Shown here: positions 26,052 through 35,900 of the stretch, in pieces
How positions within the stretch are numbered: the stretch's first letter is position 1
Layout of the letters: the number at the start of each line of letters is the position of its first letter
Source of the DNA: Treponema_C sp050320395
GTDB taxonomy: Bacteria > Spirochaetota > Spirochaetia > Treponematales > Treponemataceae
Direction: 5' to 3'
Assembly: GCF_050320395.1 (NCBI RefSeq)
Contig: NZ_CP144459.1
Span: forward strand, 744,001-808,000
Length of the DNA stretch: 64,000 bases
Program-made: the position numbers and the translations under genes
Notes under the pieces: model-generated
The model's database searches: none
Told to the model about the DNA's origin: nothing
Seen by the model: only the letters and a program-made list of their open reading frames with translations

Positions 26052-27872
26052 ATGAAAACATCCGTCCGTATCGCTATTCTGATGCCGGTTTATGCGCTCT
26101 TTGCATTCGGATTTTTTATTGCAAAAGCGTTTTTTATAAAAAACGTGTCCTTTCTTTTTCCCGAAGACGTATTTTATTGGCGTTTTATTACGGGACTGTA
26201 TGAATTTTTATATTGGCTTCCCGCAATTCTTGCATCGGTCGGCTGTATAGGTTTTTCATGGTCTTTCGGAAAGGATACGGGAAAAAACCTTGAGCGTTTT
26301 TCTCCCGTTCAATTAAAAAATTTTCGTGCCGTCCTTGTTGCGGCGGGTGTTTCGGTTGTGCTGTGCTTTGCCGCGGTTGAAATATTGATTCCGCTTATTT
26401 CCGCATCTAAAAAGCGTTTGGAAAACCGGGTTCAGGATTATACCTGGTATATAGGCCACGCACAATCGGCTTATGCCGAAGGAAACGCATCGGCCGCCGT
26501 TTTTTATGCCGAAAACGCTCTTGCCCTGCAGCCTGCCAACGCCGAGGCTAAAAGACTGCGCGATGCGGCCCAGCGGCTTTCGGCATCGGGAGGGTATATT
26601 CCTGCGGAAACGGTTTCCGCCGTTCCTTCGGATTTATTAAAAGCCGATAATACCCCCTATTCGGCGCTTATTTTGCTTAAAAAGGCACAGGCGGCTTTTG
26701 ATTCAAAGGATTATTTTAACGCTCACTATTATGCATGGTGGGCCTATAAACTTGCCGGCGACAACGATGCAAACAGTGCCGAAATGCAGCGTCTTGCAAC
26801 GGATTCATGGAATACTATCGCGCGCAATTCCGGTTTTGAAACGGATGAGAATGCACAAATCTTTCGGAAAAAGCGTGAAGGCTACTCGGCTCTTATGGAA
26901 GGCGATGTGTTACATGCCTATTATATTTTTCTTGATCTGTATGAAATAAGCGATTTTGATCCGGATATCGTGCGTTTTTACCGTTTATCCACGGAAGCCC
27001 TCTTGCAGCAATATTTTTTTATCGATGAAGTGCAAAACCTCGCTTTTTTTGAAAAATTTAAAAATATTTCATTTAAGATAAAACGTCCCGACGGAGGTTT
27101 CGATGCCGTTCGTATCGGCGGGGTAACAACTATCGCTCATACCGACAGCCTTGTAAAATATTTACGCAATTATTCTTCGGTCTCTTACGATGCTTCGGGT
27201 ACTCTGATCGGCGCAATGTCCGTTCCCTATGTAAAACTTATTGCACAAAAGGCGGGCTCCTTCGGTTCCGATTTCGGTTCGCTTACCGGAATTAAAGACG
27301 CCGAAACCTTTATTCCCAGACTCCTCTGTACATCCGTTGACAGAAAAACCCGCGGAATTGTAATTTCTCCCGTATATTCGGAAGCTCATGAAGAGCATAC
27401 AATACGGGACAGCGTGCGTGTATTGCCGATGAGCTTAAAAGATTTCGACTTGGTATGCAGTGCGTCTTCCGAAGGTCCGCTATATATGAATTTGGCGTCT
27501 CTGTTCCGTTTTGTTCCCCTTGCCGACGATTACGGCTTTCCGGTCAGAATCTATCAGGCTTTTTTATTGCAGCGTTTTGCCCGGCCCTTTTTGCTGTTTG
27601 CCCTGTTTATTCTCTTAGCCCTTATTGCCTGGGACCTTAAACTCGAATCTTCTCAGGTATTTCGTTTTGTGTGGATATTCAGTTTTCCCGTATTTACCGC
27701 GGTTGTTATGTTTTGTATCGAATTCCTGCGCTATTTGATTATTTTGCTTTCGTACGGCTTGGCGTCTTTTTCATTATACGCAGAGCTGTTGACCGCACTG
27801 ATTTTACTGTTTGCCGCTATTGTAATACTTTCCCTGCGGTTTTTATCTCTATACGAAAAAAAATATCAATAA
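26052..27872 (+). CDS. Large membrane protein with TPR-like periplasmic region
   Basis: 606 residues from the ATG at 26052, preceded by GGAGG. Three N-terminal membrane segments (residues ~5-30, 38-65, 80-110) are followed by a long soluble region with TPR-like helices (AQSAYAEGNASAAVFYAENALALQPANAEAKRL and a second at ILLKKAQAAFDSKDYFNAHYYAWWAY). After about residue 500 three or four more membrane segments follow. The soluble part should face the periplasm. No enzyme motif is seen. It is translationally coupled to the membrane protein gene upstream and faces murA. Confidence 0.6.
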   Translation: MKTSVRIAILMPVYALFAFGFFIAKAFFIKNVSFLFPEDVFYWRFITGLYEFLYWLPAILASVGCIGFSWSFGKDTGKNLERFSPVQLKNFRAVLVAAGVSVVLCFAAVEILIPLISASKKRLENRVQDYTWYIGHAQSAYAEGNASAAVFYAENALALQPANAEAKRLRDAAQRLSASGGYIPAETVSAVPSDLLKADNTPYSALILLKKAQAAFDSKDYFNAHYYAWWAYKLAGDNDANSAEMQRLATDSWNTIARNSGFETDENAQIFRKKREGYSALMEGDVLHAYYIFLDLYEISDFDPDIVRFYRLSTEALLQQYFFIDEVQNLAFFEKFKNISFKIKRPDGGFDAVRIGGVTTIAHTDSLVKYLRNYSSVSYDASGTLIGAMSVPYVKLIAQKAGSFGSDFGSLTGIKDAETFIPRLLCTSVDRKTRGIVISPVYSEAHEEHTIRDSVRVLPMSLKDFDLVCSASSEGPLYMNLASLFRFVPLADDYGFPVRIYQAFLLQRFARPFLLFALFILLALIAWDLKLESSQVFRFVWIFSFPVFTAVVMFCIEFLRYLIILLSYGLASFSLYAELLTALILLFAAIVILSLRFLSLYEKKYQ

Positions 27873-27891
27873 ACCCGGAATAAAAATGCCG

Positions 27892-27917
27892 GGAAAGCGG
27901 TTCGAAATCCGCTTTCC
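27892..27917. terminator. Terminator hairpin between convergent genes
   Basis: GGAAAGCGG pairs with CCGCTTTCC around a 8-nt loop; a smaller CCCGG/CCGGG stem sits just before it. It separates the membrane protein gene from murA. Confidence 0.55.
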
Positions 27918-27923
27918 GTTCGC

Positions 27924-29207
27924 TTAGCGGTCTATACGCTCTATTTGCGCGCCCAAACTTTTAAGGCGTTCGGTTAAATGCTCATAGCCGCGCTCAACCT
28001 GATACACGTTGCGTATAATGCTGTTTCCGCGCGCGCACAGGGCCGCTATAACGATAGCCATTCCCGCACGGACGTCGGGAGAAGAAAGCTCTTCATCTCC
28101 GTGCAGCACACAGGGCCCGGACACAACCGCACGGTGCGGGTCGCACAGGGTAATGCGCGCACCCATACCGATGAGCTTATCGACAAAAAACATGCGCGAT
28201 TCGAACATCTTTTCGTGAATAAGCACGGTTCCCTTTACCTGCGTTGCGACAACCGTCATAATGCTCGTTAAATCGGGCGGAAACCCCGGCCAGGGCGCAT
28301 CGTCTATTTTGGGAATCATACCGCCCAAATCGGTATTTATCTGCATTTCCTGAGCCGCCGGTACGCGCAAAATATCGCCGTCCGTTTCCCAGTGGATGCC
28401 CAATTTACCGAACGAAAGCTTTATGGGGCGCAAATCGCAGCCTTGAACGCCTTCGATTTCTATACTGCCCTTTGTCGCGGCGGCCAAACCGATAAAAGAG
28501 CCTATTTCCATAAAATCGGCCCCGATGCGGAACTCGCAGCCTTTCAGCTCTTTTACGCCCTCTATCGTTAAAATATTGGAACCGACGCCGCTTATCTTTG
28601 CGCCCATAGCATTAAGCATACGGCACAAATCCTGCACGTGAGGTTCGCAGGCGGCATTCGTAATAATTGTTTTACCCTTTGCAAGGGCTGCCGCCATAAG
28701 TGCGTTTTCGGTTGCGGTAACCGAAGCTTCATCCAAAAACAAATCGGTTCCTGCAAGCTTATTTGCCGTAAAGGTAAAGCGGCCGTCTATGTTTACGCGC
28801 GCGCCCAGTTCGGTAAGGGCCAAAAAGTGCGTATCCAGCCGTCTGCGTCCTATAACGTCTCCGCCGGGAGGCGGCATAACCGCCTTGCCGCAGCGGGCGA
28901 GGAGGGGGCCTGCAAAGAGGATTGACGCGCGTATTTTTTTTGACAGTTCCGGCGGAATGTCGTTTTGTTTTATGTCCTTTGCATGAATTGTCCACGAGTT
29001 TTTACCTGCGGACTTTACCGAGGCTCCCAAAGCTTTAAGGATTTCGAGCATAACGCCCGTGTCGGCAATGTCGGGAATATTGTGCAGCGTTACCGGTTCG
29101 CTTGTTAAAATACTTGCCGCAATGCAGGGCAGGGCGGCATTTTTATTGCCGCTTACCTTAATCGTCCCCTTTATGGGAAAGCCGCCTTCGATGTGATATT
29201 CGCTCAT
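27924..29207 (-). CDS. murA: UDP-N-acetylglucosamine 1-carboxyvinyltransferase MurA (Asp active site)
   Basis: 427 residues. First committed step of peptidoglycan synthesis, adding enolpyruvate from PEP to UDP-GlcNAc. EPSP-synthase fold marks: GNKNAALPCIAASILT, RASILFAGPLLARCGKA, FMEIGSFIGLAA, and PKIDDAPWPGFPPDLTSIM. The catalytic loop reads PGGDVIGRRRLD. The residue equivalent to E. coli Cys115 is Asp117, the change known to make MurA insensitive to fosfomycin in other bacteria. The ATG at 29207 overlaps the pepT stop as ATGA, with GGAG upstream; the GTG at 29222 is rejected. Confidence 0.97.
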   Translation of the reverse strand: MSEYHIEGGFPIKGTIKVSGNKNAALPCIAASILTSEPVTLHNIPDIADTGVMLEILKALGASVKSAGKNSWTIHAKDIKQNDIPPELSKKIRASILFAGPLLARCGKAVMPPPGGDVIGRRRLDTHFLALTELGARVNIDGRFTFTANKLAGTDLFLDEASVTATENALMAAALAKGKTIITNAACEPHVQDLCRMLNAMGAKISGVGSNILTIEGVKELKGCEFRIGADFMEIGSFIGLAAATKGSIEIEGVQGCDLRPIKLSFGKLGIHWETDGDILRVPAAQEMQINTDLGGMIPKIDDAPWPGFPPDLTSIMTVVATQVKGTVLIHEKMFESRMFFVDKLIGMGARITLCDPHRAVVSGPCVLHGDEELSSPDVRAGMAIVIAALCARGNSIIRNVYQVERGYEHLTERLKSLGAQIERIDR

Positions 29208-30463
29208 CGTTTTTTGCTCCACAAATCAATCAATTCGCCGATTATGCCCACGGCATAGCTCATTTGATTTAAGGACGCCCATTCGCGTCTTGAATGGAAG
29301 TTGTGCCCGCCGTTAAAGATATTGGGCGTGGGAATTCCCATTTCGGTTAAGCGCGAACCGTCGGTACCTCCGCGGATGGGCTTGGTTATCGGGTTTATGC
29401 CGAGGTTTGCGGCCGCCTGAACGAGGGTTTTCATAACTTCGGGGTGCTCATCCATTTTTGCCTTCATATTCACGTATTGCTTGGTATGCTTAACCTTTAC
29501 GGACGAGCCGGGGAATTTATGCTCCATTGCCTTTGCCAAAACGCTCACCGTTTTTTTGCGCCGCTCCATCGCTTCGTCGGTATAATCGCGCAAAAACAGC
29601 ACAACTTCGGCTTTTTCGATGCGGCCTTCTATGCTCATGGGAGCGTAAAAGCCCAAATAGCCGTCGGTCGCTTCGGGGCTTTCGTTTTGGGGCAAAAGGT
29701 TTACAAAGGCGGCGGCCATCGTAACCGCATTTACCATGTCGGGGCGCGCGGTTCCCGTATGCTTGGATTTACCCGTAAAAACGATTTCGCTTTTCCACGC
29801 GGTAAAACATTCGCATTCAAGTTCTCCTATGTGGCCGCCGTCAATCGTATAGCATTGTTTTGACTGAATCCAATCGAGGGGAACCTTGTCCATACCGTGC
29901 CCCGTTTCTTCGTCCGGGCTGAATATCACTTCAATTTGTCCGTGCGGTTTTTTATCGATGTTCAATAAAAAGTCGAGGGCGGTCATAATGGAAGCGATAC
30001 CGGCTTTGTCATCGGCGCCCAAAAGCGTGGTGCCGTCGGTACATATAAGGGTTTCTCCGATAGACTTTACAAGGTCGGCATCTTCTGCCGGGTCGAGCAT
30101 AACGCCGTCTTTAAGTTTTATAACGGAACCGTCGTAGTTTTTTATCACCTGCGGCTTGACGTCTTTTCCCGATACTTCTCCTGCGGTATCCATATGGGCC
30201 AAAAAGCCGACGGAGGGGACTTTTTCATATCCCTTTGAAGCAGGAATACGCGCACATACATAGGCGTGTTTATCGACAAAAACGTCGTTGATACCGAGTG
30301 CTTTCAATTCGTTTTCGAGGCTGTATGCAAAGTCTCTTTGGCGTTCGGTTGAAGGAATGATACCCTTATCGGCTTTTTCATCGTCGCTTGTTGTCCATAT
30401 TTGTACATAGCGTAAAAACCGCTCCAAAAGCGGCCGGGCAAATTTATCGTTACAGTGTTTCAT
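29204..30463 (-). CDS. pepT: Peptidase T (tripeptide aminopeptidase)
   Basis: 419 residues from the ATG at 30463. M20-family zinc aminopeptidase that releases the N-terminal residue of tripeptides. Metal and catalytic motifs are clear: VGFLAHMDTAGEVSG, TLLGADDKAGIASIM, FSPDEETGHGMDKV, TIDGGHIGELECECF, and the C-terminal RGGTDGSRLTEMGIPTPNIFNGGHNFHSRREW. It feeds amino acids from host peptides into the cell. Co-transcribed with murA. A leaderless-type promoter precedes it. Confidence 0.96.
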   Translation of the reverse strand: MKHCNDKFARPLLERFLRYVQIWTTSDDEKADKGIIPSTERQRDFAYSLENELKALGINDVFVDKHAYVCARIPASKGYEKVPSVGFLAHMDTAGEVSGKDVKPQVIKNYDGSVIKLKDGVMLDPAEDADLVKSIGETLICTDGTTLLGADDKAGIASIMTALDFLLNIDKKPHGQIEVIFSPDEETGHGMDKVPLDWIQSKQCYTIDGGHIGELECECFTAWKSEIVFTGKSKHTGTARPDMVNAVTMAAAFVNLLPQNESPEATDGYLGFYAPMSIEGRIEKAEVVLFLRDYTDEAMERRKKTVSVLAKAMEHKFPGSSVKVKHTKQYVNMKAKMDEHPEVMKTLVQAAANLGINPITKPIRGGTDGSRLTEMGIPTPNIFNGGHNFHSRREWASLNQMSYAVGIIGELIDLWSKKR

Positions 30464-30469
30464 GCCTAC

Positions 30470-30498
30470 AGCATACGATATTTTCGCTTGGGGTGCAA
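30470..30498 (-). promoter_or_regulatory. Leaderless-type promoter of pepT
   Basis: Minus strand: TTGCAC (30498-30493), 17-bp spacer, TATGCT (30475-30470), GTAGGC, ATG. Confidence 0.6.
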
Positions 30499-30515
30499 GG
30501 TACCTTATAAGCAAG

Positions 30516-30556
30516 CCGTATTGTCTAAAAAATCGGTTGGTTTTTAGACAATACGG
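30516..30556 (-). terminator. Perfect 16-bp hairpin between murD and pepT
   Basis: CCGTATTGTCTAAAAA and TTTTTAGACAATACGG form a perfect stem around a 9-nt loop. It lies 12 bp past the murD stop and just before the pepT promoter; a terminator is likely, though no T run follows the stem. Confidence 0.6.
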
Positions 30557-30567
30557 TTACTTCGGGG

Positions 30568-32007
30568 TTATTCTTTATACAGGGCGCGTACCCTCTCTTT
30601 GAATTGATTGCCGCGGTCGAATTCGTTTGTAAACAGCTCAAAGCTGGCTGCACCCGGCGATAATACAACCTTGTCGCCTTTTTCAAGGTGAGATTTCATA
30701 TCGTGTAAAAGATTGTTAAAACCTGCGTAGGGACCGTAGTATTTTAATCCGCGTTCATTGAGCAGCTTTATAAGGATATCGGTTCCGGAGCCTCCGAGCA
30801 AGTACAGGCTTTTTGCCCGGGAAGCGCTTTCGGCAAGGGGAAGAAAATTGAGTTTTTTATTTGTACCGCCGCAAATAAGTACGGGGGGGCGGTTGAACGC
30901 ATCTACGGCAGCTGCGGCGGATTCGGGAACCGTTGAAGCACTGTCATTGTAAAATTCAACGCCGTTTGCTTCATAAAAAAATTCCATACGGTGTGCTATG
31001 CCGCTGTAACCGTCCATTACTGTGGCGATTTTTTTTGCCGGTACTCCGTAAATAAGCAGGGCGAGAGCCGCATTTAAAACATTTTGTTTCAGCTTTATAT
31101 CGGGTACACGGGCTTTGTGCGATAAAACTTTTATTTCGTCTAAGGGGTAGCCCTGCAGGAGGGTATTTGAGGACGTTTTTCCGTTTTTTGGGGAGGCAAT
31201 ACGGCAATAGCCGTTTCCGTCTTCCGAAAAAAAAGCGCCCTCAATGCCTCCCGGAAGAGGCTTTTCATCGTATCGAAAAATATGTGCACGGCTTTTTCTT
31301 GCAAAGCTGTTGCCCCATTTATCGCCGTAACTGCAGATAAGGCTGTCCTGTTCGGTCATATGTTTGTATAAGATTTTTTTATCGGAAACGTATTTTTCCA
31401 TTGTACCGTACCAATTCAGATGATCCGGTATAATAGGCGTAATAATGCCTATGTCGGGCTTAAAAAATTTTACCGATTTTAAATCGGCAAGCTGCCAGCT
31501 TGAAAGTTCCAGTACAACCGGAGTATCGGCCCGTGTTTTTTCTATGAAGGTGAGAGGGCTTACGGTTATGTTGCCGCCCAAAAACGAGGTGTAGCCCAAG
31601 GTTTGCAATCCGTAATGAACGGCGCTTGCCGTTGAAGATTTTCCCTTACTGCCCGTTACCGCAATCAAAGGAGACTGCGAAATTGAAAGAAAGACGGAAA
31701 TATCGGTTTCTACGCGTTTTGCCGCTTCCAAATAGATATTGCCTTCCCGTTTAACGCCGGGATTTTTTATAACCAGATCGGCGGTCTTAAAATCTTTCGT
31801 GCGGTGTTCTCCGAGCACAAAGTCTATATTTGAAAAGTGCTTCAGTTGATTTATCGACGGTGCAAGAACTTCGGCATTTTTTAAATCGGTAACCGTTACT
31901 TTTGCGCCCTGCCGGGCAAAAAAGGCGGCAGAGGCAAGGCCTCCGCCGTTCAGTCCCAAACCCATAACGGTTACCCGTAGGTCTTTCATATTTTCGAAAA
32001 AGTGCAT
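30568..32007 (-). CDS. murD: UDP-N-acetylmuramoylalanine--D-glutamate ligase MurD
   Basis: 479 residues from the ATG at 32007. Adds D-Glu to UDP-MurNAc-L-Ala in the cytoplasm. Marks: N-terminal Rossmann GLGLNGGGLASAAFFARQGAKVTVTD, ATP loop IAVTGSKGKSSTAS, GGNITVSPL, ITPIIPDHLNWYGTMEKY, and the C-terminal-domain start GIAHRMEFFYEANGVEFYNDSASTVPESAAAAV. The start is placed where TATACT lies 5 nt upstream; later in-frame Met residues (MKDLRV) are possible. Monocistronic between hairpin and beta-barrel gene. Confidence 0.95.
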   Translation of the reverse strand: MHFFENMKDLRVTVMGLGLNGGGLASAAFFARQGAKVTVTDLKNAEVLAPSINQLKHFSNIDFVLGEHRTKDFKTADLVIKNPGVKREGNIYLEAAKRVETDISVFLSISQSPLIAVTGSKGKSSTASAVHYGLQTLGYTSFLGGNITVSPLTFIEKTRADTPVVLELSSWQLADLKSVKFFKPDIGIITPIIPDHLNWYGTMEKYVSDKKILYKHMTEQDSLICSYGDKWGNSFARKSRAHIFRYDEKPLPGGIEGAFFSEDGNGYCRIASPKNGKTSSNTLLQGYPLDEIKVLSHKARVPDIKLKQNVLNAALALLIYGVPAKKIATVMDGYSGIAHRMEFFYEANGVEFYNDSASTVPESAAAAVDAFNRPPVLICGGTNKKLNFLPLAESASRAKSLYLLGGSGTDILIKLLNERGLKYYGPYAGFNNLLHDMKSHLEKGDKVVLSPGAASFELFTNEFDRGNQFKERVRALYKE

Positions 32008-32012
32008 AAAGC

Positions 32013-32041
32013 AGTATATCAAAAATGAAAGCGCCTGAAAA
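32013..32041 (-). promoter_or_regulatory. Leaderless-type promoter of murD
   Basis: Minus strand: TTTTCA (32041-32036), 17-bp spacer, TATACT (32018-32013), GCTTT, ATG at 32007. Confidence 0.55.
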
Positions 32042-32066
32042 GTGCATTAGGGCTTTTAATTAATTT

Positions 32067-32774
32067 TTAAAATCTGACGGTTAAGCCCGCTTTAACATTT
32101 AAGCTGTTTGCAAGGGAGTTTTTTATTTTTCCCGATTCGCTGTTTTGATCATAGCTGTATGAATTCCCTCCGACCTTAAATTCTTTTTTTGCAGATACGG
32201 GGAGAAAATACACCGTATCGGCAATACCGGCATAGATGCCTAAATGCTTGGTAAGATAAAAACTTGCAAGTACGTTTACACCGGCACCGAACATAAAATC
32301 GAGTTTAACATACTCAATTTTTTTCGAGAGTATTTCCATTTCTTTTTTTGCGTACATTGTGTTTAAGCCTGCACCGCCTCCTATAAAGAGGGTAAAAGGG
32401 CTTTTCTTAAAAAAGGTATAACCCAAACCCAGCTGGCTGTCGAAGATAATTGCCGAGTTTGCCAAATCCTTTGCATTGCTTTTTATAATGTCCGAGTGGG
32501 TTTTGGCGGGGAAGGCCATTTGAATCATACCGTATAAAAATTTCCCGCGTACATCGAGGGCAAAACCTGCGGCGTTGTTTTTTTCATCTTTAAAGCTGTT
32601 AAAGGAGTCTCCGACGATACCTTGCACTTCGGAGGGCAAACTTCCTCCTTCCATCTTTGTTTTTACAAGATAATTTGTAAAAGCAGGTCCGATTGAAATT
32701 GCAGTCTCCGCAAAAACAAGGACTGCGGATAAGAGCAGGGCGGCGGATGCGATAAAAAGAGTTTTGTGTTTCAT
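32067..32774 (-). CDS. Outer-membrane beta-barrel-like protein
   Basis: 235 residues with a signal peptide (MKHKTLFIASAALLLSAVLVFAE). The mature part alternates amphipathic beta strands with Gly/aromatic girdles (AGFALDVRGKFLYGMIQMAF, LGLGYTFFKKSPFTLFIGGGAG, FMFGAGVNVLASFYLTKHLGIYAGI). It ends in a strand with terminal Phe (NVKAGLTVRF), the outer-membrane insertion signal. This is the 8-stranded OmpW/OprF-like size class. CAGGAGG lies before the ATG. Role unknown; porin-like or structural. Confidence 0.8.
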   Translation of the reverse strand: MKHKTLFIASAALLLSAVLVFAETAISIGPAFTNYLVKTKMEGGSLPSEVQGIVGDSFNSFKDEKNNAAGFALDVRGKFLYGMIQMAFPAKTHSDIIKSNAKDLANSAIIFDSQLGLGYTFFKKSPFTLFIGGGAGLNTMYAKKEMEILSKKIEYVKLDFMFGAGVNVLASFYLTKHLGIYAGIADTVYFLPVSAKKEFKVGGNSYSYDQNSESGKIKNSLANSLNVKAGLTVRF

Positions 32775-32930
32775 AGAAACCTCCTGATTTGGATATAAGA
32801 GGCGGACCGTAAAAGCAAAACGATTGTTACGGACACAGACCTCATAGTATATGATACATCAATTTCGGCAAAAAAAACATAAAAATCGTCCGAACAAGGC
32901 CGTTTTTTTTGAAAAAATATGCCGTATCCG

Positions 32931-35900
32931 CTATCCCTGTACGGTTTTTATGCGGCTGCCGCTTATTCCCTTTTCTATATCCAAGCGCGAGGGAATACGG
33001 GTTTTTAAAAGGCCGACATGGGATACCAACCCTATACAGCGGCTTCCGCGTATTTCGTCAAGTACCGATAAGGCTTTATCCAAGCTTGTTTCGTCAAGGG
33101 AACCGAAGCCCTCGTCTATAAAAAGCGAATCGAGCTGAATGCCCCCGTTTTTTGCCTGAACGGTATCGCTTACCGCCAAAGCCAAACTGATTGAGGCCAT
33201 AAAGGTTTCACCGCCGGAAAGGGTTGAGCAGGGGCGCCTTTTTCCCGTATAGCTGTCGTATATTTCCAAGTCGAGGCCTTGGAACCCCTTGCCCCCTTCG
33301 GGCTTTTTTAAATACAGGGTATAGCGGCCGTCGGAAATACGTTCAAGTCTTTTTCCCGCGCACATGCATACTTCTTCCAAGTACATCCTCAGTACCCAGG
33401 ATTCAAGCGGCAGTTTGTTCGGGTTTTTTCCCGATACGGCATCATGGAGTCGTTCGTATACATGCAGCTTTTTACCCAATTCAAGACGGCGGTCTTCAAG
33501 TTCTTTGTATTCGTTTATGCGCGCCTCGGTTTCGGCTGCAAGGCGGCGAAGTTCCGTACAGTTTTTTTCGTTTTGTGCAAGCTGCGATTCGGCTTCCTCT
33601 TTTTTATGTAAGAGGTTTTCCTTCTCGGCGCTCAAGCGCAAAAAAAGTTCTTCAATCGATTCGTCCGATTCATCGCTTTGCGTTTGAAAATCTTCGGCCG
33701 TAAACAGCTCTCCTTTTGCCGCAAAAGGCGGCGGAGAAAGCCGTTTTTTTACCGGCAATGCCGCTTTTTTTTCGCTGCATAAGAGTTCAAGCCTTTGTTT
33801 ATCCGTTTTATATGTTTCAATTTGATTTTCCAAAGTTTGTGAGCGGCCTTCCGCGGCGGCTTTATCCCGTACCAGTTCTTTTATAACGAGCTTGCAATAG
33901 TGCCGCAGCCGGTTCTCGTTATCCGTCCCCGTGCCGTCGTTTCCGTTATCCGCAAAACCGCAGACTTGAAAGGCTTCATAGGGGGCTTTGGCGGCGGCTT
34001 CGTTAAAGGCTGCGGTACGCTCGGTATATTCTTTTGTGCGGCTTTGGATATCCGCTTTAACGGTACCGATAATACCCGTCAATTCGGCATATTTTTTTTC
34101 GGTTTGAATGCTTTTTTCGGTAAAAATCCGTATCCTTTTTTCAAGTTCACGGCGCTCGGTATGCAGTTTTGCAGCTCTTTGTTGCACCGATAATAAAAGA
34201 GTGCCGGATGCGGCATCTATTTCAATCCGCGCCGTATCGGATAAAAGGTTTTGTACAAGTTTTTTCGCTTCGTTTAGCCGCGCTTTTGCCGATGCGTTTT
34301 GTGCTTCGTATGCCGCGCATTCTTGTTCCGCCCGCCGTAAATCCTGTTCGCAGCGGCTTTTTTCGGCAATTTTTTTTTCGCCTTCCCGAAGCGCCCGGGT
34401 TATTGAAAAAAGACGTTCGCGCACATCTTCCCGGTTTTTAAGCGCTTTTTCCTCACTTTCAATCAATTCGGTATTTTCGACTGTTTCTCCTGTCCGTTCT
34501 GCGCATAATGCCCTGCTTTGATTGATACGCCCCTTAAGTTCTTTTTTTGCGTCCTGAATCTCCTCCAGATTTTTTTCCGCTTCGGCGGTTAAGGCTCTTT
34601 GGGTTTCTATTTTTTCTTCGGTATCGAGTTTTTGCGGACTCTTTTGAGCCGGGAAGGGATGTTCGATTGAACCGCATACGGGGCAGGGTTTTGCCTCTTG
34701 CAAATACAGGGCAATCTCCGCGGCCCTGCATACAATATCTTCGGCTTCTTTTTCTTTTAGAAATTCTTCAAGAATAGCCCGCGAGCCGTCTACCGTTGTT
34801 TGTAACGCCCTTTCTTTTCGCGATAAGGTGTTTTCCTGTGCCCTCAAATACAGGTATTCGGCATATTGCAGGCCGTACCGCTCATTTTCATATTCGGCGG
34901 TCAATTCTTTTTGCCTTTGTTCCGCTTGCGCCAGTTCAACCGCTTCTTTGCGGATTTGTTCGGCTTGCAGACGGCTTGTGTTAAGATTCTTTTCGGCCTC
35001 ATCGGATTCGGTTTCCGCATTTTTCATGCCGGCAAGCGCATTCAGGGCCAATTCCGTTTTTTGTATATCGAGGGCGTTTTGCCTCAAGCGCTTTTCATCT
35101 TCTTCCCGGCCGCCTTTTTCCCGTTCCAAATCCGCCCTTGTCCGCATACAAACCGAAAGCCGTTTCGAATTTTCTTCAAGTTCGGCTTCTGCGCGCCGCA
35201 GATTTCTTTCAGCTTCTTCGGCAGCCGATAAAAGAGGTTCGGCACCGAGGGCAAAGCGAAGGCTGCCCAGTAATTTTTGCGCTTTTTCATATTCACCCGC
35301 CTTATCCTCCAGTGTTTGACGTTCCTTTTGCAGTTCCGCATATTCCCGGCACGAGTTTTCGTTTTTTTCGGTTTCGTCTATGCGCAGTTTTAAATTAAAA
35401 ACGGTACCGCGTAAATCTTCGCTTTGTTTTTCCGCCTGTTTTAAGCGCTTTTTGTATTCAGTGCGCAGATTTTCCGCGGCATCGGCCGAAAACGCCGGTG
35501 CAATACGCTCGATATTTTGTATAACCTCTTCGTGCATACTTGCAAGGCGGACTCTTTCATCTTTCAGGGCTTCGGCCGTGACTCTGAAGCGCTCGACGGG
35601 AAAAAGTTTGGAAAGCATAGCCTTGCGCTCGGTTGAATTTTGCCGCAAAAAATCCGCGAAATCTCCCTGCGGGAGGAGGATAATGCGCGAAAATTCTTCC
35701 GCCGAAAGACGGATGAGGGATTTTATAAGGCTGTCGGTTTCGCTTTTTTTGTCGCTGAGGAGAACCTCCGTGTCTTTTTCCGTGCAAAAAAGGGCGGCGC
35801 TTTCTCCGTCTTCTTTAACCGTTCCGTTTCGCGTTATGCGGCTGACCGGAAGATTTCTTTCGATGCGGTACGGCTTACCGCCCAATAAAAACTCAAAGCG

